Origin: Sedimentitalea sp039941015
Lineage (GTDB): Bacteria > Pseudomonadota > Alphaproteobacteria > Rhodobacterales > Rhodobacteraceae
DNA length: 64,000 bases
Assembly: GCF_039941015.1 (NCBI RefSeq)
Contig: NZ_JBDVFI010000089.1
Reading direction: 5' to 3' (one strand)
Shown here: piece by piece, positions 52,057 to 60,912 of the stretch
Position numbering within the stretch: position 1 is the first letter of the stretch
How the letters are laid out: the number at the start of each line of letters is the position of its first letter
Notes under the pieces: model-generated
Told to the model about the DNA's origin: nothing
Seen by the model: the letters and a program-made list of their open reading frames with translations, nothing else
Database searches by the model: none
Made by a program: the position numbers and the translations under genes

Positions 52057-52827
52057 TCAACCCGCAAGCGGTGCTTGATAGCCTTCAAAGGTCACATTGT
52101 CCGCGAACCGGCGGGCTTTTGCCTCTTCGGTGGGCGATCGTATCGTCCAGCAGAGCACGGGGATGCCCGCTGCACGCAGTTCTGCAACGCGGGGGCTGGC
52201 GAGGTCTGCCTTGTCATGGCTGATGAAACTGGCCTTGGATGTGTGAAAGTCGGGGATTGTCCGCAGTCTTTCGCAAGTCGTGACGGGCAGCGGCCATTCG
52301 ACGGGATCAAAGCCGCAGGTTACCAGACCTCGGGGCAGATCGGGGGCCAGTTCCGCCATTTTGCCAACGCTGTGCGGGTTGAACGACATAACCGCAACCG
52401 GGCCGCGATAGCTATCGAGCGCTGTTGCTGTCGCCTGTTCGAGCAGGCCAACATCGGCGCCCATTCCCCCGTCCTGATCTTTGATTTCGATCAGCAGGGG
52501 AATCTGGCCCTTCACGATTTCCAGTATCTCGTGCAGGGTCGGGATGGTTTCTCCGTCGCCGTGCTTTAGCGGTACTTGGCATGCCTCGTTCGCCGTCAAT
52601 CGCCTGATTGGACCGTTTTCTTCGGTCAGCCGGCCGAGATCATAGTCATGAAACACCAAGGCCTGTGCGTCAGCCGTCAGTTGCAGATCAATTTCGATGC
52701 CGTACCCTGACGCAACCGCTGCGCGGATCGCTGCGCGGCTGTTTTCGGGGCGGCCATCGGAAATATCATGCAGCGCGCGATGCGCCAGCGCCGTGTTCAC
52801 GAACGCCTTGGGCAAGGGCGGTGTCAT
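52057..52827 (-). CDS. Glycerophosphodiester phosphodiesterase
   Basis: 256 residues. Active-site blocks A-H-R-A-L-H-D, E-I-D-L-Q-L-T-A-D and F-H-D-Y-D-L are in the first 65 residues, with L-I-E-I-K near 130, matching GDPD (UgpQ-like) enzymes that hydrolyse glycerophosphodiesters to glycerol-3-phosphate and an alcohol. No signal peptide, so cytoplasmic. Overlaps the RidA gene by four bases. Confidence 0.92.
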   Translation of the reverse strand: MTPPLPKAFVNTALAHRALHDISDGRPENSRAAIRAAVASGYGIEIDLQLTADAQALVFHDYDLGRLTEENGPIRRLTANEACQVPLKHGDGETIPTLHEILEIVKGQIPLLIEIKDQDGGMGADVGLLEQATATALDSYRGPVAVMSFNPHSVGKMAELAPDLPRGLVTCGFDPVEWPLPVTTCERLRTIPDFHTSKASFISHDKADLASPRVAELRAAGIPVLCWTIRSPTEEAKARRFADNVTFEGYQAPLAG

Positions 52828-53282
52828 TTGACTTGAAAGATGCCTTCGATCTCGACCGCGACGCCCAATGGCAATGAGGCGGCAGAGACAGCCGAACGAG
52901 AGTGCCGTCCGGCATCACCCAACGCTTCTACAAGGAAATCGGAGGCCCCGTTCACGACCTTTGGTTGGTCGGTGAAATCAGCCGTCGAGTTGACGAATGC
53001 GGTCAGTTTGATCACCCGCACCAGCTTGTCGATATCGCCTCCGCAGGCGGCCCTTACCTGAGCCAGAAGGTTGATCGCGCATGCGCGAGCTGCGGCGGCG
53101 CCCGCGTCGAGCTCCATCGTATCACCCAGCTTGCCGACGATCAGGCCGTTGGCATCGTTCGAGATTTGACCGGAGATGTATACGATGTCGCCAATCTGAA
53201 CAAAGGGCACGTAATTCGCGGCCGGTGCCGGCGCATCTGGCAATGTCACACCCAGTTCGGAAAGTTTGTCTTTGATGCTCAT
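52824..53282 (-). CDS. RidA-family protein
   Basis: 152 residues of the YjgF/YER057c/UK114 fold, slightly longer than classical RidA (about 130). V-Q-I-G-D-I-V-Y-I-S-G-Q-I and D-K-L-V-R-V-I-K-L-T-A-F-V-N are present. The usual substrate-contact arginine near the C-terminus cannot be confirmed by eye. RidA hydrolyses enamine/imine intermediates from PLP enzymes. Followed (ATGA) by the GDPD gene. Confidence 0.88.
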   Translation of the reverse strand: MSIKDKLSELGVTLPDAPAPAANYVPFVQIGDIVYISGQISNDANGLIVGKLGDTMELDAGAAAARACAINLLAQVRAACGGDIDKLVRVIKLTAFVNSTADFTDQPKVVNGASDFLVEALGDAGRHSRSAVSAASLPLGVAVEIEGIFQVK

Positions 53283-53352
53283 GTCTGATCCCCTCAGAGT
53301 CGCGGTTTCGCGCGGACGCTAGCCGGGATCGGCACCGGCGAAAAGCCCCAAG

Positions 53353-54654
53353 TCAGGATTCGCGGAACGCCTTGGTGAAATAGTCGGCCAGAGGTTTGAC
53401 CAGGTAGGCCAGAGGCGTCCGGGCATCCGTGCGGATGAACGTTTCGACGGGCATTCCGGGTATCAGGATCGTGTCCTTGGGGAGCCTGTCCTGTTCACCG
53501 GGCTCCAGCACGATCTCGGCACGGTAGAACGATGCGCGACTGTTGGTGTCTTCGAACGCGTCTGCCGAAACCTGTGTGACCGTGCCGAACAATTCGGGCG
53601 TTTCGCGCTGATCCAGCGCCGAAAAACGGAGGGTGACCGGCTGGCCGACAAAAATCTTGTCGATGTGAATCGGCTCCACGCGGGCGGCAATGACCAACGG
53701 GCGATCTTGTGGTATGAGATAGAGAACCGGATCGGCAGAGCGGACTACCGAGCGGGGCGTCTGTACTTGCAAGTCATACACGATACCCGAAACCGGCGCG
53801 GTGATGTCCAGCCTGTTCAGCCGTTCGAGCAGGGAACGGCGCTGTTCGGCGAGTTCGAGTTCACGGTACTGAAGATCGCGCAAACGGGTGATCGCGTCTT
53901 CGCGTTGCTTGGTACCGAGCTTTAGCACCTCGATGTCGATTTCAGTGATCCGGCCCTCGGCCTGCGCTTCTGATGCAACCAGTTCGCCCAGCGTTCCTTC
54001 CAGATCGGCCGCTGTTCGTTCCAGGTTCAGAACAGTCCCTGCCTGCGCAAGTCCCCGATCGAGCAGGGATTTCTGGCTTTCGAGTTCCTTTGAAATCAGC
54101 GTGATCTGGCGTTCCAGAGAGGACTGTTGCGCCTTGATACCTTTGATCTGATCAAGAATTTGGCCACGACGCTTTTCCAGTTGCTCGGATTCGCGTGCAA
54201 CCGAATCTTTGCGCGCGAGAAACAGCCGCTCTTGCCCCTCGATCAACCCGACCACATCTGGTCGCAGTGCCGCCGCTTCGATGAGCATGGGATCAAAACT
54301 GATCGTTTCCGCCGCGTCGCGCTCGGCCTCAAGCCGTCCGCGCCGGGCCATGAGTTCAAAGAGCTGCCCTTCGGCAATCAGCAAATCAGAGGTCAAAAGC
54401 TTGGAATCAAGACGGATCAGGACCGCGCCCTCGATCACGGTATCGCCCTCATCCACCAGGATCTCGGCGACAACGCCTCCATCGGGATGTTGCACGACCT
54501 GACGGTTGCGATCCACCTCAAGACGCCCGGGCGCAATGATCGCGCCCGCGATATTCGACACGACGGACCAAGTGCCAAAACCACCCACTAAGAGCAAAAG
54601 CCCAAACAGGCCAAACAGGACGGGCTTGCGGGCTGACCAGCTGTTCGTACTCAT
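53353..54654 (-). CDS. Type I secretion membrane fusion protein (HlyD family)
   Basis: 433 residues. One N-terminal membrane helix (about 12-32), A-P-G-R-L-E-V-D-R-N-R-Q-V-V-Q-H-P-D-G-G-V-V-A-E-I, a long coiled-coil region (about 110-285), and a C-terminal beta-barrel ending in I-L-I-P-G-M-P-V-E-T-F-I. This is the PrtE/HlyD-type periplasmic adaptor that links the inner-membrane ABC exporter with an outer-membrane TolC-like pore. No TolC gene is in the window. Overlaps the ATPase gene by four bases. Confidence 0.93.
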   Translation of the reverse strand: MSTNSWSARKPVLFGLFGLLLLVGGFGTWSVVSNIAGAIIAPGRLEVDRNRQVVQHPDGGVVAEILVDEGDTVIEGAVLIRLDSKLLTSDLLIAEGQLFELMARRGRLEAERDAAETISFDPMLIEAAALRPDVVGLIEGQERLFLARKDSVARESEQLEKRRGQILDQIKGIKAQQSSLERQITLISKELESQKSLLDRGLAQAGTVLNLERTAADLEGTLGELVASEAQAEGRITEIDIEVLKLGTKQREDAITRLRDLQYRELELAEQRRSLLERLNRLDITAPVSGIVYDLQVQTPRSVVRSADPVLYLIPQDRPLVIAARVEPIHIDKIFVGQPVTLRFSALDQRETPELFGTVTQVSADAFEDTNSRASFYRAEIVLEPGEQDRLPKDTILIPGMPVETFIRTDARTPLAYLVKPLADYFTKAFRES

Positions 54655-56375
54655 TGAACACCTCCCATCGACGACGTGTTCTTTAGCTGTTCATGGTTGG
54701 CAACCATCTCTTTGAGAACCTTATCCTTAGGGCCAAATGCCGCCCGCGCGCCATGATCCATCACGAGCAGCGTGTCACATTCCTGAATGGCGGCCGGGCG
54801 GTGCGCCATGATCAAAACCGAACCGCCTGCGGCCTTGTGGTCACGGATGGCCTGATTCAGCGCCATCGATCCTTCGTTGTCGAGGTTCGAGTTCGGTTCG
54901 TCGAGAATGACGATAACCGGGTTGCCATACAGCGCACGGGCAAGGGCGATACGTTGCATTTGCCCCCCTGAAAGCCGTCCGCCGCCTGCCGCAACGCGTG
55001 TGTCGTAGCCGTCGGGCAGATTGACGATCATGTCATGGGCTGCAGCCTTCTTGGCGGCTTCCACGACCGCTGCGCTGTCGGGCGCGCCGCTGAGGCGGGC
55101 GATGTTGGCGGCGATGGTGCCATCAAACAACTGCACCCGCTGCGGCAGATAGCCGATGTATCGCCCCAGATCGTCCGGCGCGTATTGATCCAGCGAGGCT
55201 CCGTCCAGTCGGATGGTTCCACCGGCTGGTCGCCAGACACCAGTCAGCGCACGCGCCAGCGTGGATTTTCCCGACCCTGACGACCCGATCACCCCAACCG
55301 CCTGTCCGGGTTCTACCCGAAAGCTGACCGATTTCACCGAGGCGCGCGTATCGCCGGGCGGCACGATTGTCAGCGCCTGAATATCCAGCTTGGCTTTGGG
55401 GGCGGGCAATTCGGTACGTTGGGCCTCTGGCGGTACCTTTTCCAGCAGGTCCGCGAGGCTGTCCCAGCCCTTTGAGGCTCGCTGAACCAGCGGCCATTGG
55501 CCGATCGCCAGCTCTATGGGTGCCAGCGCCCGACCCAGCAGGATAGACGCGGCAATCATGGCACCTGCCGTGACTTCGTTTTGCAGGACCAGATAGGCTC
55601 CAAGGCCCAGCATCGCCGATTGCAGGAACAGGCGCAGCGTTTTGGTCATTGACGTAAAGGTGCCGCCTACGTCATTGGCGCCAATGCTTTCGGCCAGCGA
55701 CGCATCGCGTGCGGTTTTCCATCGTTCAAACGCCGCACCCCGCATGCCCATGCTCTGGATCATCTCGGCCTCGTTGCGAATCTCGTCAGACAGCATCGAC
55801 GCGCGGTGCGTCGCGGAATTGGCCTGCATCAACGGCCCACGCGAGAACAATTGATTAAGCAGGGTGATCATGATGAGGAGCGCGCCACCGCCCATGGCCA
55901 GCATACCGAGCCAGGGATGAAACAAAACAATCCCGGCGAGGAACACGGGGGTCCATGGCAGGTCAAATGCGGCCATCAGAACCGGCGAGGAGATCAGCCT
56001 CTGCACGGATTCCAGATCGGCGAGACCGGTCTGTGCCGATGGGTCCGGAGCAATTGCAGAGCGGCGCACCATCGCGTCAAACACCCTATGATCGAGCATC
56101 GATTGGAATCGCGCGCCCACGCGGGCCATGATCCGCCCGCGGCTGTAATCTAGGATGCCCATGACGCCATAGAGAAATGCAACCAGCAGCGACAGGGCGA
56201 CCAACGTTTCTTCGGACCGGCTGCCAAGGACACGATCATAAACCTGCAACATGTACAGCGGCCCGGTCAGCATCAGCAGGTTCGCAAAAAAGCTGAAGAT
56301 TCCGACAACCCAATAAAGCGTGCGTCCCTGGCGTCGCGCATTTCGAAGTTCGTCGCGACCTGGCTTTGTCGTCAT
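54651..56375 (-). CDS. Type I secretion ABC exporter (PrtD-type permease/ATPase)
   Basis: 574 residues: six-helix transmembrane domain (about 20-310) then nucleotide-binding domain. Walker A G-S-S-G-S-G-K-S-T near 365, ABC signature L-S-G-G-Q near 475, Walker B V-I-L-D-E-P-N. The P-N-S-N-L-D sequence after Walker B is typical of PrtD-type exporters of RTX proteins. The N-terminal C39 peptidase-like domain of HlyB is absent. ATG 56375 gives a short cytoplasmic start; upstream in-frame residues lack family match. No substrate gene adjoins. Confidence 0.93.
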   Translation of the reverse strand: MTTKPGRDELRNARRQGRTLYWVVGIFSFFANLLMLTGPLYMLQVYDRVLGSRSEETLVALSLLVAFLYGVMGILDYSRGRIMARVGARFQSMLDHRVFDAMVRRSAIAPDPSAQTGLADLESVQRLISSPVLMAAFDLPWTPVFLAGIVLFHPWLGMLAMGGGALLIMITLLNQLFSRGPLMQANSATHRASMLSDEIRNEAEMIQSMGMRGAAFERWKTARDASLAESIGANDVGGTFTSMTKTLRLFLQSAMLGLGAYLVLQNEVTAGAMIAASILLGRALAPIELAIGQWPLVQRASKGWDSLADLLEKVPPEAQRTELPAPKAKLDIQALTIVPPGDTRASVKSVSFRVEPGQAVGVIGSSGSGKSTLARALTGVWRPAGGTIRLDGASLDQYAPDDLGRYIGYLPQRVQLFDGTIAANIARLSGAPDSAAVVEAAKKAAAHDMIVNLPDGYDTRVAAGGGRLSGGQMQRIALARALYGNPVIVILDEPNSNLDNEGSMALNQAIRDHKAAGGSVLIMAHRPAAIQECDTLLVMDHGARAAFGPKDKVLKEMVANHEQLKNTSSMGGVQ

Positions 56376-56565
56376 AATATAATTGCCCTGTCCTTTTGGT
56401 GCACGGATCCGCACATGGGGAGCGTGATCATGCGCAGCGCTTACATGGCCTGTTCCCAAACTGCCACAATTTCATTAAGTGAAGTTGGAGCGAGTGTGAA
56501 CCATTCCTGTTTGCATTAGTGAGTTGCCCACTTGAATACTTCACACTGAAGACGGATAAATTTTC

Positions 56566-57360
56566 ATGAACCTGCCATTGCGTGCACAGACCATTCTTGT
56601 TGCCGGTCTCTGTCTGTTGTTGACGACGGCCTGTACGGTTCGTGACCCTGACGAGCGCAACAGCGCCGTCCCGTTTGATCCCTATGAACAGAACAACCGA
56701 AAGATCCACCAATTCAACCTTGGTGTGGACAAGCTGTTTTTCCGGCCAGCATCAAAAGGTTACTCAAATTTTATCCCCGACCCGATTGAGGACAGCTTTA
56801 ACAGTTTCGCCGCCAATCTGTCGGAACCGGGCGATGCTGCCAACTATGTCTTGCAAGGTGATTTCAAACAGGCAGGGGTTTCGGTCGGTCGGTTCCTGAT
56901 GAACACAACGATCGGTTTCGCCGGTTTGGCGGACCCGGCCTCGGAGTTTGGCATCCCCGTGACCGAGACCGATTTTGGCGAAACCCTTGCGGTGTGGGGC
57001 GTCAAAGAGGGGGCATATGTCGAGCTTCCGTTCTTTGGCCCATCGACACAACGCGATTCGGTCGGCGTTTTTGTTGACTTTTTTACCAATCCGCTGACCT
57101 TTGCACCCACGCGCCCGATCGAAAATGTCGGGTTCTACGCCAATGCTCTGGAGCGGCTCAGCGCGCGGGGCAGGTATTCGGATACCATCGATTCGATCCT
57201 GTACGAGAGCGAAGACAGCTATGCAGTTGCACGCGTGATCTATCTACAAAATCGCCGCTTTGATCTAGAAGGTAACAATGGCGATGCCTATGTAGACCCT
57301 TATGCTACATCTGATACCGACCCATACGAGGATCCCTATGCAGACCCCTATGCTGAATAA
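56566..57360 (+). CDS. mlaA: MlaA-family lipoprotein
   Basis: 264 residues. Signal peptide with lipobox L-T-T-A-C (Cys near 23), P-Y-E-Q-N-N-R-K-I-H-Q-F-N, the F-F-R-P-A-S-K-G-Y and D-P-I-E-D-S-F-N-S-F blocks and G-E-T-L-A-V-W-G of VacJ/MlaA. MlaA removes misplaced phospholipids from the outer leaflet of the outer membrane. The C-terminus has an unusual acidic tail of D-P-Y repeats (four within the last 25 residues). Overlaps mlaC by 23 bases; mlaFEDB are not in the window. Confidence 0.93.
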   Translation: MNLPLRAQTILVAGLCLLLTTACTVRDPDERNSAVPFDPYEQNNRKIHQFNLGVDKLFFRPASKGYSNFIPDPIEDSFNSFAANLSEPGDAANYVLQGDFKQAGVSVGRFLMNTTIGFAGLADPASEFGIPVTETDFGETLAVWGVKEGAYVELPFFGPSTQRDSVGVFVDFFTNPLTFAPTRPIENVGFYANALERLSARGRYSDTIDSILYESEDSYAVARVIYLQNRRFDLEGNNGDAYVDPYATSDTDPYEDPYADPYAE

Positions 57361-57958
57361 AACACTGATCCGCCGCAGCTTTTTGGGATCGGCCGCCGCC
57401 TTTGCCGGACTCGCCGCACTTCCCATGCCTGCGCTCGCTCTGACCGAGGCGGGGGCGAGGAGCCTCGTCGATCAACTTGTTGGCGAAATCAACGGCGTGA
57501 TCGCTTCGGGCAAATCGCAAAACGCGATGATACGGGATTTCGAGCGGATTTTTGTGAAATATGCTGATGTGCCGATCATGGCACGCTACGCACTTGGCAA
57601 TGATGCCCGCAGCGCAAGCAAGGCGCAGTTGAACGCATTCACCAAGGCGTTTCAGGGCTATATCGCGCGCAAGTACGGCAGACGGTTCCGCGAATTCATC
57701 GGTGGCAGCGTCGAAGTGACATCCACCCGCAAGATCAAGAGCGGCTACGAGATACGCAGCCTTGCCAAATTGCGCGGCGAGTCACCGTTTGAAGTGACAT
57801 TCCTGGTGTCCGACAAGTCGGGCCGCGACAAGTTCTTCAACATGTTCATCGAAGGTGTGAACCTGCTGCTGACCGAGCGTACGGAAATCGGTGCAATGCT
57901 CGACAAGCGCAAGGGCAACATCAACCAGCTGACAGCGGATCTCGCCAAACTTAGCTGA
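57338..57958 (+). CDS. mlaC: MlaC-family phospholipid-binding protein (Tat signal)
   Basis: 206 residues. L-I-R-R-S-F-L-G followed by a hydrophobic stretch and A-L-A suggests a twin-arginine signal peptide. The mature part has the MlaC/Ttg2D pattern F-x-R-I-F-V-K-Y-A-D-V and I-A-R-K-Y-G-R-R-F. MlaC carries phospholipid across the periplasm between MlaA and the inner-membrane MlaFEDB complex. ATG 57338 with GAGG seven bases upstream is preferred over ATG 57350; both overlap mlaA. Followed by a large palindrome. Confidence 0.9.
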   Translation: MQTPMLNKTLIRRSFLGSAAAFAGLAALPMPALALTEAGARSLVDQLVGEINGVIASGKSQNAMIRDFERIFVKYADVPIMARYALGNDARSASKAQLNAFTKAFQGYIARKYGRRFREFIGGSVEVTSTRKIKSGYEIRSLAKLRGESPFEVTFLVSDKSGRDKFFNMFIEGVNLLLTERTEIGAMLDKRKGNINQLTADLAKLS

Positions 57959-57990
57959 TCGAACCGTTTCGTCATAGACATCGGCCATCA

Positions 57991-58027
57991 TCTAACGCGT
58001 TGAAATCATGGATTTCAACGCGTTAGA
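57991..58027. terminator. 37-base hairpin between mlaC and the PBP gene
   Basis: Perfect 17-bp arms (57991-58007 and 58011-58027) around a three-base loop ATG; the arm reads TCTAACGCGTTGAAATC. It lies between convergent genes, so a bidirectional terminator or mRNA-stabilising hairpin is likely, though neither side has a long T tract (TCTTTAAG on plus). Confidence 0.6.
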
Positions 58028-58052
58028 TCTTTAAGGGCTCTGTCGAAGTGTT

Positions 58053-60290
58053 TTAGCGGTCGTTGAAGGTTGGTGTGTTTTGATTGCCGCTGTTGTTTTG
58101 ACTTCCGCCACCGCCAAAGATATCGCGCAGAACCTTGTCTACGACGCCGCCCAGACCTCCTCCTGAGTCGGTCTGGGTTGCGCCACTACCCTCCCAGTTT
58201 TCAACCGGACCGGATGGCGCGCGCATCGGCAGCGGGGTTGGCGTGAGCCCTTCATGCACACGCACCATGGTTTCGTGCCATATTTCTGCGGGCAGGCCGC
58301 CTCCGGTGACGCCGCTGAGAGGCGTGTTGTCATCATAGCCCATCCAGACCCCAGCAACATATTGCGAGGTAAAGCCGATAAACCAGGCGTCGCGTGCAGC
58401 CTGCGTGGTGCCGGTTTTGCCAGCGGCCTGCCAGTCAGGCAGTTTGGCGCGTCGGCCTGACCCTTCGGCGACCACCTTTTCCATCATCCAGATCAGTTCC
58501 TCTGCGGCCTGTGTCTGAATTACCCGTTCGCCGATCCCGCCTTCAGTTCCCATCAGGGGATCGCTTTCGCCCAAAAGCTTCAGTTCGGTCAGCCCATAGG
58601 GAGTCACGGCAGAACCGCCATTCAGAATGCCGGCATATGCGCCTGTCATTTCGATCAGCGTGCTTTCGGATGCGCCCAGTGCCAATGCAGGGCCCGCGGC
58701 TAGATCACTCTCCAGGCCAAATTGGCTGGCGACCTGCCGCACAAGCTCGCGCCCGACCTTTTCCGAAACCTTGACCGCCGGAATGTTGAGTGAATCCTTC
58801 AACGCATCGGCAAGCGTCACGCGCCCCTTGTAGTTCTTGGTGTAGTTCTTGGGACACCATTGACCGGAGCCGGGAATGTTCATGCAAAACGGTTCGTCAA
58901 TCACTGTATCCAGCGGCGAGTACCCGATATCGAGCGCAGCGCCATAGACAAAGGGCTTGAACGCCGAACCGGTTTGCCTCTTGGCCTGAACCGCCCGGTT
59001 GAACGCACCCGCGACCTTGGTTTCGCGCCCACCGACAATGGCGCGCACCGCGCCATCCGCTGACATGACCACAATCGCGGCCTCTGCCTTGGAGCCTTCT
59101 CGGACCTTGTTCGCGAACACATATTGCATCGCGTCCTCCGCCGCCGCCTGTAGGCGGCGATCAAGAGTGGTGCGAATAATGACGTCTTCGGTGGTGTTGC
59201 GGGTGAAATACTCGGGTCCGGCTGACATGACCCAGTCCGCAAAGTACCCCCCGGCGCGCTCAGCCGCCGCTTCGGAAAGCTGTGCGGGATGGGCGCGCGC
59301 ATCTTGCGCCTCGGCCGCGGTCAGATATCCCTGATCTTCCATCAGTCCGACAATGACCGTCGCGCGGTTTTGTGACCGCGTCAGGCTGTTGGTCGGCGCA
59401 TAGCGCGTCGGAGCCACCAGAAGTCCTGCCAGCATCGCGGCCTCGGCGGGCGAGACATCGGATGCTGATCTTCCGAAATAGCGTTGGCTTGCGGCCTCGA
59501 ACCCGCGCGCGCCGGCGCCCAGAAAGGCCCGGTTCATGTAGATCGTCAGGATCTCGTCCTTGGTGTATTTGACCTCCATCGCCATCGCAAAGACCGCTTC
59601 TTTGATCTTGCGTTGCAACGTTCCGCGACGGCAGTCGGCTTCGTATTCCGCCTCGGACATCCCGGTGCTCGGGTCATAGGGATCGCCAAGGCACAACAGT
59701 TTGGCAGTTTGCTGCGTAATGGTTGAGCCGCCATGGCCCGAAAGCGGACCGCGCCCTTCGCTCAGGTTGATGCGCACGGCACTTGCGACGCCCCGGGGGC
59801 TGACGCCGAAATGACGATAGAACCGCTTGTCCTCGGTCGCGATGATGGCGTTGCGAAGGTTGGGAGAAACGGATTCGGTGGTGATCACGCCGCCAAACTG
59901 GTCACCGCGCCACGCAAAGACATCGCCATTGCGGTCCAGCATGGTCACCGACCCTCGCGCGCGACCGTCAAACAATTCTGTTACATCGGGCAGCGTTGTA
60001 TAGATATAGCCGACCCAGAGGCCGATGATCAGACAGACCACCGAGCCTACACGCCATGTCACCGACCAGATCAGACGCAGGATCCAGCCGATCACCCGGC
60101 GAAAGAAGCCGATGATGCCGCCTCCGCCGCTGGCCTTGCGACGGGTTGCCTTGCGCTTGCGAGGGGCCGCTTTCGCCTTTTGAGGCGTTTTTCGCGTCTT
60201 GGTCGCCGTCGGCTTTCGCGTCTTTCGCGAACCGGACGAATAGCGCTTTTCGGCCACCAATGGCGGCTTGCGAGGAGTTTTCTTGGTCAT
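58053..60290 (-). CDS. Penicillin-binding protein 1A family peptidoglycan synthase
   Basis: 745 residues. The first 55 residues are strongly basic (Lys/Arg/Thr/Pro), followed by one membrane helix (about 80-100). A GT51 glycosyltransferase domain has E-D-K-R-F-Y-R-H-F-G-V near residue 152, and a transpeptidase domain has T-G-S-A-F-K-P (active serine), S-L-N (SxN) and K-T-G-T-T near residue 630. It polymerises and cross-links peptidoglycan in the periplasm. The C-terminal 40 residues are Gly/Asn-rich and low complexity. Convergent with mlaC. Confidence 0.94.
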   Translation of the reverse strand: MTKKTPRKPPLVAEKRYSSGSRKTRKPTATKTRKTPQKAKAAPRKRKATRRKASGGGGIIGFFRRVIGWILRLIWSVTWRVGSVVCLIIGLWVGYIYTTLPDVTELFDGRARGSVTMLDRNGDVFAWRGDQFGGVITTESVSPNLRNAIIATEDKRFYRHFGVSPRGVASAVRINLSEGRGPLSGHGGSTITQQTAKLLCLGDPYDPSTGMSEAEYEADCRRGTLQRKIKEAVFAMAMEVKYTKDEILTIYMNRAFLGAGARGFEAASQRYFGRSASDVSPAEAAMLAGLLVAPTRYAPTNSLTRSQNRATVIVGLMEDQGYLTAAEAQDARAHPAQLSEAAAERAGGYFADWVMSAGPEYFTRNTTEDVIIRTTLDRRLQAAAEDAMQYVFANKVREGSKAEAAIVVMSADGAVRAIVGGRETKVAGAFNRAVQAKRQTGSAFKPFVYGAALDIGYSPLDTVIDEPFCMNIPGSGQWCPKNYTKNYKGRVTLADALKDSLNIPAVKVSEKVGRELVRQVASQFGLESDLAAGPALALGASESTLIEMTGAYAGILNGGSAVTPYGLTELKLLGESDPLMGTEGGIGERVIQTQAAEELIWMMEKVVAEGSGRRAKLPDWQAAGKTGTTQAARDAWFIGFTSQYVAGVWMGYDDNTPLSGVTGGGLPAEIWHETMVRVHEGLTPTPLPMRAPSGPVENWEGSGATQTDSGGGLGGVVDKVLRDIFGGGGSQNNSGNQNTPTFNDR

Positions 60291-60414
60291 GATCAGCCCT
60301 GCCCGGCCTTTATGTTTGAAGCGACATTACATTGCCGGAGACGGTTTGTAGAGCCTTCCAGTGCCCGTGAATTGGACTTTCTGAATCGCATTATTTTTGG
60401 GCATACGCTGAATT

Positions 60415-60432
60415 TTGTGCAAAAATTGTGCA
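60415..60432 (+). promoter_or_regulatory. Direct repeat upstream of glnK
   Basis: TTGTGCA occurs twice (60415-60421 and 60426-60432), one helical turn apart (11-base period), 113 bases before the glnK start. NtrC and related activators bind sequences containing TGCAC/GTGCA half-sites, so this is a candidate activator site for the nitrogen-regulated glnK-amtB operon. Confidence 0.35.
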
Positions 60433-60544
60433 TTTTCGCGTGTTTTTCCCTCGATCCCGACGCCCGCACCATTTGCATCGCTGCATCGCGGCGTTTTTCT
60501 CCGGGTGTCTATACGCAGGGGACCTGCAAAGGAAAGGGATAGAG

Positions 60545-60883
60545 GTGAAACTCATCATAGCGACAATCAAGCCGTTCAAACTGGAAGAGGTCCGCGAAGC
60601 GCTGACCGAGTCCGGTGTGCGCGGCATGATGGTGACCGAAATAAAGGGCTTTGGTTCGCAATCCGGCCATACAGAAATCTATCGCGGCGCGGAATACGCC
60701 GTGAACTTCGTGCCCAAGATCAAACTTGAACTCGTTGTCAGCGCAGCAATGGCGGATCAGGTGGTCGAGACCATCACCAAGACCGCCAAAACAGGCAAGA
60801 TCGGAGACGGCAAGATTTTCGTCCTCGACGTAGAGCAGGCCATTCGCGTGCGCACAGGCGAAACCAACGAAGAAGCGCTGTGA
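60545..60883 (+). CDS. glnK: Nitrogen regulatory protein P-II
   Basis: 112 residues, full length. T-loop T-E-I-Y-R-G-A-E-Y-A-V-N-F-V-P-K with the uridylylation tyrosine (Tyr51 by family numbering), B-loop K-T-G-K-I-G-D-G-K-I and C-terminal R-T-G-E. P-II trimers sense 2-oxoglutarate and ATP/ADP and, paired with amtB, block ammonium transport. GTG 60545 with GATAGAG upstream gives the family start M-K-L-I-I-A-T-I-K-P-F-K. Thirty bases before amtB. Confidence 0.96.
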   Translation: MKLIIATIKPFKLEEVREALTESGVRGMMVTEIKGFGSQSGHTEIYRGAEYAVNFVPKIKLELVVSAAMADQVVETITKTAKTGKIGDGKIFVLDVEQAIRVRTGETNEEAL

Positions 60884-60912
60884 TACGGCGGCGAACAAGG
60901 GGATTTGACAAA

